Source: Haloarchaeobius sp. FL176
Lineage (GTDB): Archaea > Halobacteriota > Halobacteria > Halobacteriales > Natrialbaceae
Direction of reading: 5' to 3'
Assembly: GCF_024609245.1 (NCBI RefSeq)
Contig: NZ_JANJYH010000006.1
Coordinates: forward strand, 62,001 to 126,000
Length of the DNA: 64,000 bases
How positions within the stretch are numbered: position 1 is the first letter of the stretch; every line of letters starts with the position of its first letter. The position numbers and the translations under genes were made by a program. The notes under the pieces were generated by a model. It worked only from the letters and a program-made list of their open reading frames with translations, was not told the origin of the DNA and did no database searches. This document shows positions 7,647-15,324 of the stretch, piece by piece.

Positions 7647-9020
7647 ATGCAGAACCCGTTCGCAGCAACACTCGACATGCAGCGCCAGGCCTGGGAGAAC
7701 GCCGCCGAGGCGTTCGAGAAGGCCACAGTCGCACCCGACCGCGCCGACACCATTCAGGACGTCGATGTCGGCGAGACGCCCAGCGAGGTCGTCTACGAGG
7801 AGAACAAGCTCCGGCTGCTCCACTACGAGTCCCGCACGGACGAGCAGGAGCCGGTGCCCATCCTCATCGTCTACGCCCTCATCAACCGGCCGTACATCCT
7901 CGACCTGCAGCCCGACCGGTCGGTCATCCGGACGCTGCTCGACAACGGCTACGACGTGTACATGATCGACTGGGGCGAGCCGTCGAACCTCGACCGCTCG
8001 CTCACGCTCGACGACTACGTCAACCGGTACATCGACAACTGCGTCGACGAGGTGCGCCACCGCTCCGGGCAGGACGCGATCAACATCCTCGGCTACTGCA
8101 TGGGCGGCACGATGTCGACCATGTACGCCGCACTCGAGCCGGAGAAGGTCCACACCCTCGCGCTGATGGCCGCCGGCCTCTGTTTCGCCGGCGACTCCGG
8201 CGTGCTCGAACTCTGGGGCGCCGAGGACTACTACGACCCCGAGAAGGTGACCGACACCTTCGGGAACGTGCCCGCGGAGTTCCTCGACGTCGGCTTCGCA
8301 CTGATGGACCCCGTCCAGAACTACGTCACGAAGTACGTCCGGTTCTACGAGAACATGGAGGACGAGGACTTCGTGGAGAACTTCGCACGGATGGAGGAGT
8401 GGCTCGGCGACGGAATCGACGTCGCGGGCGAGACGTACAACGAGTTCATCCGGGACATTTACCAGGAGAACAAGCTCATGAACAACGAGCTGTACCTGGG
8501 TGGCGAACACGTCGACATCGACAACATCCAGATGCCGGTGCTCCAGATCGTCGCCGAGTACGACCACCTCATCCCGCCGGAGGCGTCGAAGCCGTTCAAC
8601 GACGTGCTCGCGACGGACGACAAGACCATCATGGAGTTCCCCACGGGCCACATCGGGATGTCCGTCTCCTCGCGCAGCCACGCCGAACTCTGGCCCGACG
8701 TCTGCGACTGGTTCGGCGAGCGCATGGTCGAGGACACCGGCGACGTATCGACGACCGCCGTCGAGTCCGAGGCCGACGCGGCCGCGACCGAGGAGAGCGA
8801 GGATTCGAGCGTCGAGATCGAGGTCGAGGGCACGGAAAAGCCCGACCTCGAGGACATCGACGGCATCGGCCCGGCGTACGCAGAGCGTCTGCGCGACGCC
8901 GGCGTCGACTCCGTCGATGCGCTCGCGGCGGCCGACGCGGTCGAACTCGCCGAGTCGAGCGAGCTGCCGGTCTCCCGCGTCGAGGACTGGATCGACGCGG
9001 CGGCCGACCACACCGCGTAA
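7647..9020 (+). CDS. phaC: PhaC, class III polyhydroxyalkanoate synthase
   Basis: A 457-residue alpha/beta-hydrolase-fold enzyme that polymerises (R)-3-hydroxyacyl-CoA. The lipase-like box GYCMGG carries the nucleophile Cys151; the triad is completed by Asp306 (EYDHLIP) and His335 (TGHIGMS). The start is the ATG after GGAGG at 7636-7640. The N-terminal segment [12 protein letters not shown] mirrors PhaP. After the catalytic domain an acidic linker (about 361-398) leads to a helix-hairpin-helix-like domain (about 399-455, containing [16 protein letters not shown]), an extension absent from bacterial class III enzymes. It is co-transcribed with phaE. Confidence 0.92.
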   Translation: MQNPFAATLDMQRQAWENAAEAFEKATVAPDRADTIQDVDVGETPSEVVYEENKLRLLHYESRTDEQEPVPILIVYALINRPYILDLQPDRSVIRTLLDNGYDVYMIDWGEPSNLDRSLTLDDYVNRYIDNCVDEVRHRSGQDAINILGYCMGGTMSTMYAALEPEKVHTLALMAAGLCFAGDSGVLELWGAEDYYDPEKVTDTFGNVPAEFLDVGFALMDPVQNYVTKYVRFYENMEDEDFVENFARMEEWLGDGIDVAGETYNEFIRDIYQENKLMNNELYLGGEHVDIDNIQMPVLQIVAEYDHLIPPEASKPFNDVLATDDKTIMEFPTGHIGMSVSSRSHAELWPDVCDWFGERMVEDTGDVSTTAVESEADAAATEESEDSSVEIEVEGTEKPDLEDIDGIGPAYAERLRDAGVDSVDALAAADAVELAESSELPVSRVEDWIDAAADHTA

Positions 9021-9145
9021 GGACGGTCGAACACACTGCGGAAGCGGGCCGGCAAGCGACACCGTCGAGCCGACTATCTCCGGCGGAGCGGTGGCCGCTG
9101 CCGACTGGGTTTCTATCGTCTCACCGCCTGTCTGCGCTGAGGAAT

Positions 9146-9217
9146 GTTTAAGTCTGTTTTTCGTGAACTACCTACATGGACGGGCGACCGGAGGGGAGCA
9201 GCTGCCCCGCCACCTGA
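9146..9217 (+). other. Promoter and 13-codon leaderless mini-ORF upstream of phaB
   Basis: The TATA-like GTTTAAG (9146-9152) predicts transcription starting at about 9176, exactly an ATG. That ATG opens a 13-residue frame, MDGRPEGSSCPAT, ending in TGA at 9217 and in the same frame as phaB. The ten bases around it (ACATGGACGG) recur at the real phaB start 72 bp downstream. It may be a duplicated start region, a translated leader peptide, or an ancestral longer N-terminus cut by a stop. Confidence 0.4.
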
Positions 9218-9241
9218 GTCGCCCGCGCCCTGGAACTCATC

Positions 9242-9985
9242 ATGCACATGGACGGACGCACATGCGTCATCACAGGCGCAGGACGCGGTATCGGACGCGG
9301 CATCGCTGAACACCTCGGCCGAGAGGGAGCGAACGTCGTGGTCAACTACCGGACGTCGGGCGAGTCGGCGGAGGCGGCCTGCGAGACGATTCGGCGCGAG
9401 GGCGGCGACGCCATCGCGTCGCAGGCGGACGTGACCGACATCGTCGAGGTCGAAGCCATGCGGGAGGAGGCCCACGACACCTTCGGCGACGTCGACGTCC
9501 TCGTCAACAACGCCGGCATCACGAAAGACACCCGGTTCGTGAAGATGTCCCGCGAGGACTGGGACACGGTGATGGACGTGAACCTCGGAGGGATGTTCAA
9601 CTGCACCAAGACGTTCTACGACGACATCTGGGAGGCCGAGGAGGGCCGTCTCATCAACATCTCGTCCATCGTCGGCAAGCAGGGCAACTTCGGGCAGGCG
9701 AACTACGCCGCCGCAAAGGCCGGGATGTTCGGCTTCACCCGGACCATCGCAGTCGAACTCGCGAGCGGCGGTTCGACCGCGAACTGTGTCGCCCCCGGCT
9801 TCACCCGGACCGACATGCTCGAGAGCGTCCCCGAGGACGTCAAAGAGCGCATCGTCTCGCAGATCCCGCTCGGACGGTTCGCGGAGATCGAAGACATCGC
9901 CGCAATCGTCCGGTTCCTGGCGAGCGAGGAGTCCTCGTACATCACCGGCGAGGTCATCGACGCCAACGGCGGGATGGACCTGTAG
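9242..9985 (+). CDS. phaB: PhaB, acetoacetyl-CoA reductase (SDR family)
   Basis: A 247-residue short-chain dehydrogenase. It has the cofactor motif TGAGRGIG near residues 11-18, NNAG near residue 90, and the catalytic serine and YAAAK near residues 140-160. It reduces acetoacetyl-CoA to (R)-3-hydroxybutyryl-CoA, feeding PHA synthase, and its place after phaEC supports this over other SDR roles. The ATG at 9242 (MHMDGR) or 9248 (MDGR) could be used. Its promoter is about 90 bp upstream, giving a rare leader of ~70 nt. Confidence 0.85.
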   Translation: MHMDGRTCVITGAGRGIGRGIAEHLGREGANVVVNYRTSGESAEAACETIRREGGDAIASQADVTDIVEVEAMREEAHDTFGDVDVLVNNAGITKDTRFVKMSREDWDTVMDVNLGGMFNCTKTFYDDIWEAEEGRLINISSIVGKQGNFGQANYAAAKAGMFGFTRTIAVELASGGSTANCVAPGFTRTDMLESVPEDVKERIVSQIPLGRFAEIEDIAAIVRFLASEESSYITGEVIDANGGMDL

Positions 9986-10043
9986 TCGGTCACCGGCGTC
10001 GTCCATCTCCCGCGGCCGGCCGCACGTTCCGGAGCCGATGGCC

Positions 10044-10763
10044 TCACTCCGGTTCGTAGATGTACGACGTGTAGGCGTCGACGTCGTAGAACAGCGTGCC
10101 CGGCGGGAGCCCTCGCAGCCGCCAGACGACGAACAGATCGCCGACCGCGCCGCCGGTGTTCAGGACGAGCCCGAACCAGACGTACGGGACGTGTGGCCCC
10201 GGGATCAGGAGCAAGGCGACACCGAGTGGCGTGAGAACCACGAGCGGCGCGATCACGGCGACCGCGAGTTGACGCCGCGTCTGGAACTGCTCGAAGATTG
10301 CAGTGTAGAACGCGCCGAGCCGCGGGGCGACACCGAAGGAGACGCGGAACCCGAGCGTCCGGAACGCGAGCCCGTGGACGAACTCGTGGAGGGCGACCGT
10401 GCCGACGAGCGAGACGACCAACACCGTGCCGAACTCGATCCCGTCCACGCCGAGCGTGAACCCCTCGGCGGTCTCCTCGAAGACGACGAACGGGAGCGCG
10501 GTCTCGACGCCGCTCGTCGTGGTGGCCAGCCAGGCGAAGACGGCGAGTGCGACCGGGGCGACGACGACCGAGAGCAACGTGAGTGTCAGGGCGGAGTACC
10601 GGAACGGTGTCCCGGCACGGTAGCCGGCCCGTTTCGGGGGTTCGTACTCGTCGCTGTCCGGTGGTGTCGGTGGGCCATCGGCGGCTGTGGTGGCGTCGGC
10701 TGTGGCGGCGTCGGCGGCTGTCGCGGTGTCGGCGGACGCCGAGCCGTCCTGTGACGACGACAT
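10044..10763 (-). CDS. Membrane zincin metalloprotease, DUF3267 type
   Basis: A 239-residue membrane protein with an acidic, low-complexity N-terminus (~45 residues) and about four or five hydrophobic segments. HEFVHG near residue 127 gives the HExxH zinc motif within a membrane segment, as in DUF3267 putative zincin peptidases related to site-2-type proteases. The ATG at 10763 is preferred to an upstream in-frame TTG. Its target is unknown. It is convergent with phaB and lies downstream of orc1 on the same strand. Confidence 0.75.
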   Translation of the reverse strand: MSSSQDGSASADTATAADAATADATTAADGPPTPPDSDEYEPPKRAGYRAGTPFRYSALTLTLLSVVVAPVALAVFAWLATTTSGVETALPFVVFEETAEGFTLGVDGIEFGTVLVVSLVGTVALHEFVHGLAFRTLGFRVSFGVAPRLGAFYTAIFEQFQTRRQLAVAVIAPLVVLTPLGVALLLIPGPHVPYVWFGLVLNTGGAVGDLFVVWRLRGLPPGTLFYDVDAYTSYIYEPE

Positions 10764-10836
10764 GAAACGGTGGTCTGTCTCCGGGAACAAATCTCTATGG
10801 GGCCGGTGTGGTCGGCGACTCGCGCGCCCCCGCAGA

Positions 10837-12063
10837 TCAGCGGACCTCGTTCATGGTCGCGACCGTCCGCAGGTCGGAAAAGCGCTGCTGCATGTCGAGT
10901 TCGTCCTCCAGGGCGGTGAGCGCCGATTCGAGGGGCACGTCGAGCTCGTAGGAGTAGAAGTTCCCGCGCGAGCCGGAGCGGTTCTCCCGGGCGGTGAGGA
11001 TACCGAGCATCCGCAGGTCCGAGAGGTGGTTGTGGACCGAGCGCTGGGCGAGGCTATCGACGCCGTACCCGTCGCAGATGTCCAGGTAGCGGTCGTAGAT
11101 GGCCCGGCTCCGGCCGGGGGTGTCGCCCTCGGCGGCGATGGAGACGACCGCCAGCAACGCGAGGTGGCCGTGCTGGGTGAGCTGGCGGATGCCCTCCTCG
11201 ACGCGCTCGCGTTCGAGTTCGTGCCGTGCCGCCTCGACGTGGCGCTCCGAGACGCGGTCGTCGTCGCCGTTCTCGGCCTGCTCGGCCGCGAGCAGGAGGA
11301 GGTCGAGCGCCTGCCGTGCGGAGCCACGGTCCTTCGCGGCGAGTGCCGCACAGAGTCTGACGACGGCCTCGTCGTAGGTGTCCTCGCGCAGCGCGATCTC
11401 CGCACGCGAGGAGAGGATGTTCGTCAGCTCCTGGGCGTTGTACGGCGGGAACTGGAGTTCGCGCTCACAGAGCGTGTCCTGGACGCGGGGGTCGAGCTGG
11501 TCGCGGAACTTGAAGTCGTTCGAGATGCCGATGATGCCGACCTTCGCGTCCTCGAGGTCGCCCTTCGACCGGGCCCGAGGGAGCTCGTACAGCAGCTCGT
11601 CGCGGTCGCCGATGGCGTCGATCTCGTCGAGGACGAGGAGGATGGTGCCGCCGACCTCGTCGAGCTCCTCGTAGAGCTTGTTGAAGACGGTCTGCTGGGG
11701 GTAGCCCGTGGTGGATATCCCCCCGCCGTCGGGCCGCAGCTCGTTGACGAGTTCGACCGCGACCTGGTACGACGACGAGAGCGGCTTGCAGTTGAGCGAG
11801 ACGACGGAGAGGTCCACGTCGTCGTACTCCTCGACGTCGTCCTGTAGTAGCGACAGCAGGTACTCGGTGACGGCGGTCTTCCCCACGCCGGTGTTGCCGT
11901 AGAGGAAGACGTTGTTCGGTTCCCAGCCGTCGACGACCGGCTGGAGCGCGTCCATGTACGCCTCTATCTCTTCGTCCCGCTCTTCGATGCTGTCGGGCTG
12001 GTAGCTCTCCCGAAGAGCGTCCTTGTTTGCGAAGATGGCGCGCTTGCGCTCGAACCGGCGCAT
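10837..12063 (-). CDS. orc1: Orc1/Cdc6-type replication initiator
   Basis: A 408-residue AAA+ initiator. Walker A GNTGVGKTA is at about residues 56-64 and Walker B with LLVLDEID near residue 145; sensor and arginine-finger regions follow. The last ~90 residues form a winged helix that reads origin DNA. The ATG at 12063 is fixed by a TATA box 25 bp upstream (leaderless); a longer in-frame extension runs into the repeat region and is not credible. Immediately upstream lies an array of inverted repeats, the usual arrangement of a haloarchaeal origin beside its dedicated initiator. Confidence 0.92.
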   Translation of the reverse strand: MRRFERKRAIFANKDALRESYQPDSIEERDEEIEAYMDALQPVVDGWEPNNVFLYGNTGVGKTAVTEYLLSLLQDDVEEYDDVDLSVVSLNCKPLSSSYQVAVELVNELRPDGGGISTTGYPQQTVFNKLYEELDEVGGTILLVLDEIDAIGDRDELLYELPRARSKGDLEDAKVGIIGISNDFKFRDQLDPRVQDTLCERELQFPPYNAQELTNILSSRAEIALREDTYDEAVVRLCAALAAKDRGSARQALDLLLLAAEQAENGDDDRVSERHVEAARHELERERVEEGIRQLTQHGHLALLAVVSIAAEGDTPGRSRAIYDRYLDICDGYGVDSLAQRSVHNHLSDLRMLGILTARENRSGSRGNFYSYELDVPLESALTALEDELDMQQRFSDLRTVATMNEVR

Positions 12064-12085
12064 ACCCTTCTGGTGTGACTCCGGG

Positions 12086-12092
12086 TATAAAA
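12086..12092 (-). promoter_or_regulatory. TATA box of orc1
   Basis: TTTTATA on the minus strand, 23-29 bp from the ATG. The nearest origin repeat abuts it, so initiator bound there could autoregulate orc1. Confidence 0.7.
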
Positions 12093-12094
12093 GA

Positions 12095-12110
12095 ACCTCC
12101 TTTGCAAGTG
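12095..12110 (-). repeat. Origin repeat 1 (partial, beside orc1 promoter)
   Basis: Reverse strand CACTTGCAAAGGAGGT. It keeps the CACTTGCAA core and a shortened G tail, directly upstream of the orc1 TATA box. Confidence 0.5.
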
Positions 12111-12195
12111 ATTCAAGTGTTTCGTGTGAACCGTCACGGTCGTTCACGTCCACAGTCGAGGTGGTTGGTGAGAGGTCACACGAGACACACCCCTC

Positions 12196-12219
12196 ACAGA
12201 CACCACTGTTGCAAGTGAA
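12196..12219 (-). repeat. Origin repeat 2
   Basis: Reverse strand TTCACTTGCAACAGTGGTG followed by TCTGT. It is nearly identical to repeat 5 on the opposite side of the AT-rich core. Confidence 0.75.
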
Positions 12220-12320
12220 GCTAGGAAGGAAGGGGTACCTAGTAAGACAACACACCATCATTTCTGGTGAAACACTGACATTTCGTGGGCGGGTCGAGAT
12301 GACCGACTGGCGCGGAGACG

Positions 12321-12345
12321 CACACCCACCGCCGATGCAAGTGAA
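12321..12345 (-). repeat. Origin repeat 3
   Basis: Reverse strand TTCACTTGCATCGGCGGTGG, with two central differences from the consensus. It borders the left edge of the AT-rich core. Confidence 0.65.
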
Positions 12346-12441
12346 ATATTGACGCAGAGTGTCTGAGGACGGTAAATACGTGAGTAGCTGAATCTATCTC
12401 GAGAACTCGTCGATCTACCCCCACCCCCACCCGAATCCGGT

Positions 12442-12465
12442 TTCACTCGCAACGGTGGTGTCTCT
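12442..12465 (+). repeat. Origin repeat 4
   Basis: TTCACTCGCAACGGTGGTG followed by TCTCT. First forward-oriented copy, right of the AT-rich core. Confidence 0.75.
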
Positions 12466-12495
12466 GTGTCACGTCCCATCCCCGCCCTCGACGGC

Positions 12496-12519
12496 TTCAC
12501 TTGCAACAGTGGTGTCTCT
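12496..12519 (+). repeat. Origin repeat 5
   Basis: TTCACTTGCAACAGTGGTG followed by TCTCT, 54 bp after repeat 4. Confidence 0.75.
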
Positions 12520-12564
12520 CTCCCCCTGCATCCGCGGAGAACCCTCGCTGGAGCAGTGTGGGTG

Positions 12565-12586
12565 TTCACTCGCAACGGTGGTGGGG
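12565..12586 (+). repeat. Origin repeat 6
   Basis: TTCACTCGCAACGGTGGTG followed by GGG, 69 bp after repeat 5. Confidence 0.75.
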
Positions 12587-12608
12587 GTGTATGGGCCGAC
12601 TGACCTGC

Positions 12609-12630
12609 TTCACTTGCAAGGGTGGGGGGG
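12609..12630 (+). repeat. Origin repeat 7
   Basis: TTCACTTGCAAGGGTGGGG with a run of seven G residues, the most G-rich tail of the set; it is the outermost right copy. Confidence 0.7.
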
Positions 12631-12766
12631 CCGTGCGACTGCGCTGCGGTAGTGGGCCGGTCCGTCGATGCGGCTCCCCCTCGCTACCGCCGTCATCGAG
12701 CACGCGGCGGCGCAAGACGTGGTAGTGACGGGAATAACTAAACCAATGCCACGAGTGGAACCGGCT

Positions 12767-13921
12767 ATGGACCGTGTAGCAGTCATCGGTGCCTCGATGA
12801 CCGAGTTCGGACAACGGGACTCGTGGGTGATGGACCTGCTCGCCGAGGCGGGGGAGGCCTGTCTCGACGACGCCGGGGTCGCACCCCACGAGGTCGAGCA
12901 CCTGTACGTCTCGAACATGGCAAGTGGGGAGTTCGAGGGACAGACGGGAGTGATGAACGCGTTGGCGCACGACCTCGACGTGCTGCCGGCGTACAGCCAG
13001 CGGGTCGACCAGACTTCCTCCTCCGGTGGGGCGGGCATCTACGCGGCGTGGCAGTCCATCGCCTCCGGCGCGTCCGACATGACGTTGCTTGTCGGCGGCG
13101 AGAAGATGACTCACCGGACGACCGGCGAGGCCACGGACGTCATCGCCTCCATCACGCATCCGGTCGAGTACAAACACGGCGTCACGCTGCCGAGCTTCGC
13201 CGGCCTCACCGCGCGGCACTACCTCGAACGGTACGACGCCCCGCGAGAGTCGCTCGCGAAGGTCGCCGTGAAGAACCACAGGAACGGCCTGGACAACCCG
13301 CACGCGCAGTTCCAGAAGGAGGTCGACCTGGAGACGGTGATGGAGTCGCCAATCGTCGCCGACCCCCTCCGGCTGTACGACTTCTGTCCCATCACGGACG
13401 GCAGTGCGGCGCTCATGTTCTGCCCGGAGTCAGTGGCCGAGCAGTACACCGACGACTACGCCATCGTGACCGGCGTCGCGGGCGCGACGGACACGCACGT
13501 CGTCCACGAGCGCGAGGACCCGACCGTGATGGGTGGCGTCGTCGAGTCCGGGAAACAGGCCTACGAGATGGCCGACCTCGAACCCGAGGACGTGGACGTG
13601 GCGGAGCTCCACGACATGTTCACCATCCTCGAGTTCCTCCAGATGGAGGGTCTCGGCTTCGCGGAGCCGGGCAGCGCGTGGGAGCGCGTCGAAGCCGGCG
13701 AGACGGAGATCGACGGCGAACTCCCCATCAACACCTCGGGCGGCCTCAAATCGAAAGGCCACCCGCTCGGCGCGAGCGGCGTCGCACAGGGCTACGAGAT
13801 CTACGCGCAGCTCGTCGGCGAGGCTGGCGACCGGCAGGTCGACGCGGACGTCGGCCTCGCCTGCAACGTCGGCGGGTTCGGGAACTGCGTCATCACCACC
13901 ATCATGGAGGCAGCAGAATGA
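12767..13921 (+). CDS. Thiolase-family acetyl-CoA acetyltransferase (SCP2/archaeal type)
   Basis: A 384-residue thiolase-fold protein. The active-site region lies in QTSSSGGAGIYAAWQSIASG near residue 85, where archaeal SCP2-like members keep a small or cysteine-free nucleophile loop. The C-terminal GGLKSKGHPLGASG holds the catalytic histidine, followed by CNVGGFGNC. The start at 12767 (MDRVAVIG) fits a TATA-like AATAACTAAA about 28 bp upstream. It overlaps the downstream OB-fold gene by ATGA. Such pairs catalyse acetoacetyl-CoA formation or related condensations and may supply the PHA or mevalonate pathways. Confidence 0.8.
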   Translation: MDRVAVIGASMTEFGQRDSWVMDLLAEAGEACLDDAGVAPHEVEHLYVSNMASGEFEGQTGVMNALAHDLDVLPAYSQRVDQTSSSGGAGIYAAWQSIASGASDMTLLVGGEKMTHRTTGEATDVIASITHPVEYKHGVTLPSFAGLTARHYLERYDAPRESLAKVAVKNHRNGLDNPHAQFQKEVDLETVMESPIVADPLRLYDFCPITDGSAALMFCPESVAEQYTDDYAIVTGVAGATDTHVVHEREDPTVMGGVVESGKQAYEMADLEPEDVDVAELHDMFTILEFLQMEGLGFAEPGSAWERVEAGETEIDGELPINTSGGLKSKGHPLGASGVAQGYEIYAQLVGEAGDRQVDADVGLACNVGGFGNCVITTIMEAAE

Positions 13922-14277
13922 CGATGGAAGCCTACCGGTACGAAGACGGCAGCATCACCTACCCGGGCCACACTATCGGCCCGAACGGCAGCGAGCCGGT
14001 CGGGACGGTCGACCTCAGCGAGTACGAGGCCGAGGTCATCACCTGGACGAACTCGACGGCGACCCCGCCGGGGGTTCGCCAGCCCAACGCGCTCGCAATC
14101 GTCGAGTTCGACGTCGACGGCGAGTCCGTCCGGGCCATCGGGCAGCTGACGACCGACGACGTGGAGACCGGTGAGACGGTCCGTCCCGTCTACGTCGAGG
14201 AGCTTCGCGACCCCGAGGCCGGTATCAAGGAACCGGAGAGCCAGGACTGGGACGGCTACCGGTTCGAACCGGTCTAG
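13918..14277 (+). CDS. DUF35/OB-fold partner of the thiolase, lacking the zinc ribbon
   Basis: A 119-residue acidic protein with the OB-fold pattern of DUF35 acyl-CoA-associated proteins (VIVEFDVDGESVRAIGQL-like strands, then ETVRPVYVEEL). Archaeal thiolases need such a partner to bridge thiolase and HMG-CoA synthase and channel acetoacetyl-CoA. Unusually no cysteine is present, so the rubredoxin-like zinc ribbon normally at the N-terminus is missing. Start and stop overlap the thiolase by ATGA, implying a translationally coupled complex. Confidence 0.75.
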   Translation: MTMEAYRYEDGSITYPGHTIGPNGSEPVGTVDLSEYEAEVITWTNSTATPPGVRQPNALAIVEFDVDGESVRAIGQLTTDDVETGETVRPVYVEELRDPEAGIKEPESQDWDGYRFEPV

Positions 14278-14330
14278 GTCGTCGGGGCGGTCGCAGAACA
14301 CTCCTCGTCGTCCCCGCCCGGGCCTCACGG

Positions 14331-15170
14331 CTACTCGTCGGCACCGACTGGGCCGCGACCGTCGTCCCTGCCCGCTTCGTCCGTCCCAGTACTCCTGTCG
14401 CCCCTGCCGTCTCCGTCTACTCCGCCCGCACTCGCATCCTTCGGGTCGTCACTCGCGTCGTCGCTGTCGTCACTCGCGTCCTCCTCACTGTCAGTCCCGG
14501 CTGCATCGCCGCCGCTCGACCCGTCCTCGTACTGCTGTTTCAGCGTCTCCAGCTCGGCGTCGACGTCGATGGTCACCGGTTCGTCGTCCGCCTCGGCGTT
14601 CTCTGCGTCGCCGTCGGTCACGTCGATATCGGTGCTGTCGCCGCCGGCCGCCTCCTCGGCCTCCTCGAACTCGTCGAGCGTCCGGTCCTGTGTCCGGCTC
14701 GCCGTGAGCTGTTCCTGTATCTCCCGCCGGAGGTCCTGTGCCTCGGTCAGGATGCTCCGGGCCGATTCGTTCTCCGGGAGATCCGTTCCCTCCAGAACCG
14801 ACTGGAGGTCCGCGAGCGCGTCCGAAGCGCGGGATAGCGTCTCGCGGCTGACGGACTCGGCAGTCGAGCGAGCACGGCCGCCGGCGTCGCGTCCACGTTC
14901 GCCCGCCCGGCGACCCCCCTCGGCGAGACGGATCGCTCGCTGGAGCGCCTCGAGCAGTCGGATATTCGTCTCGAGGATGGCGATGGTCGCGGGGATGGCG
15001 ACCTCATCGGCGAACTCCATGAACTCGCGCGGCGTGGGCGGTCGCGGGATGCCAAGCGGTCCCGTCGGCGGCCGACGGCGCTGCTCGTCGAGCTGTTCCC
15101 TGAGAGCACGGAGCTCTGTCGCCAGCTCCTGGGCGTCGGCGGCGATGTCGTCGTCCCTGGAATCGCTCAT
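14331..15170 (-). CDS. Conserved haloarchaeal acidic protein of unknown function
   Basis: A 279-residue protein I cannot assign. Residues 10-100 look helical, with a central motif PPTPREFMEFADEVAIPATIA and a long amphipathic helix. Residues 105-185 form another helical segment, SVSRETLSRASDALADLQSV onward. The C-terminal ~95 residues are disordered and rich in Asp, Ser and Gly. There is no signal peptide or membrane span. It is convergent with the OB-fold gene and divergent from the next gene. Confidence 0.65.
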   Translation of the reverse strand: MSDSRDDDIAADAQELATELRALREQLDEQRRRPPTGPLGIPRPPTPREFMEFADEVAIPATIAILETNIRLLEALQRAIRLAEGGRRAGERGRDAGGRARSTAESVSRETLSRASDALADLQSVLEGTDLPENESARSILTEAQDLRREIQEQLTASRTQDRTLDEFEEAEEAAGGDSTDIDVTDGDAENAEADDEPVTIDVDAELETLKQQYEDGSSGGDAAGTDSEEDASDDSDDASDDPKDASAGGVDGDGRGDRSTGTDEAGRDDGRGPVGADE

Positions 15171-15324
15171 ACCGTCTCCTTATCGCGTAGCCGACAAAAA
15201 CCATGCGCCGCCCCTCGCGCAGTCTCGTTCCCCGACTGACTCGTTTTCATCGGGTGTAACACGTTATTATAGTAAACCAATAGCCACAATATTTATTGCA
15301 TCCTGTTTCTAATTCGACGAAAGA

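Larger units (their letters stand above)
12064..12640. other. Candidate replication origin (ORB clusters flanking an AT-rich unwinding element)
   Basis: The region between orc1 and the thiolase gene holds at least seven copies of a TTCACTYGCAACRGTGGTG-like repeat with a G-rich tail. Three lie near orc1 in reverse orientation and four on the far side in forward orientation. They flank a relatively AT-rich stretch (about 12342-12415) free of repeats. Inverted ORB clusters, a central unwinding element and an adjacent leaderless orc1 gene are the known signature of haloarchaeal origins. No convincing protein is encoded here. Confidence 0.8.

Noticed and set aside
7422-9062. A 546-codon minus-strand frame opposite phaC
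   Set aside because: PhaC on the plus strand has all catalytic residues; the antisense frame is a codon-bias shadow.
12064-12261. A 66-codon N-terminal extension of Orc1/Cdc6
   Set aside because: The extension would be encoded by origin repeats; the TATA box 25 bp before the internal ATG shows the mRNA starts after it.
12096-12640. CRISPR array
   Set aside because: Repeats are irregularly spaced, occur in both orientations, and lie beside orc1 with an AT-rich core; no cas genes are present.
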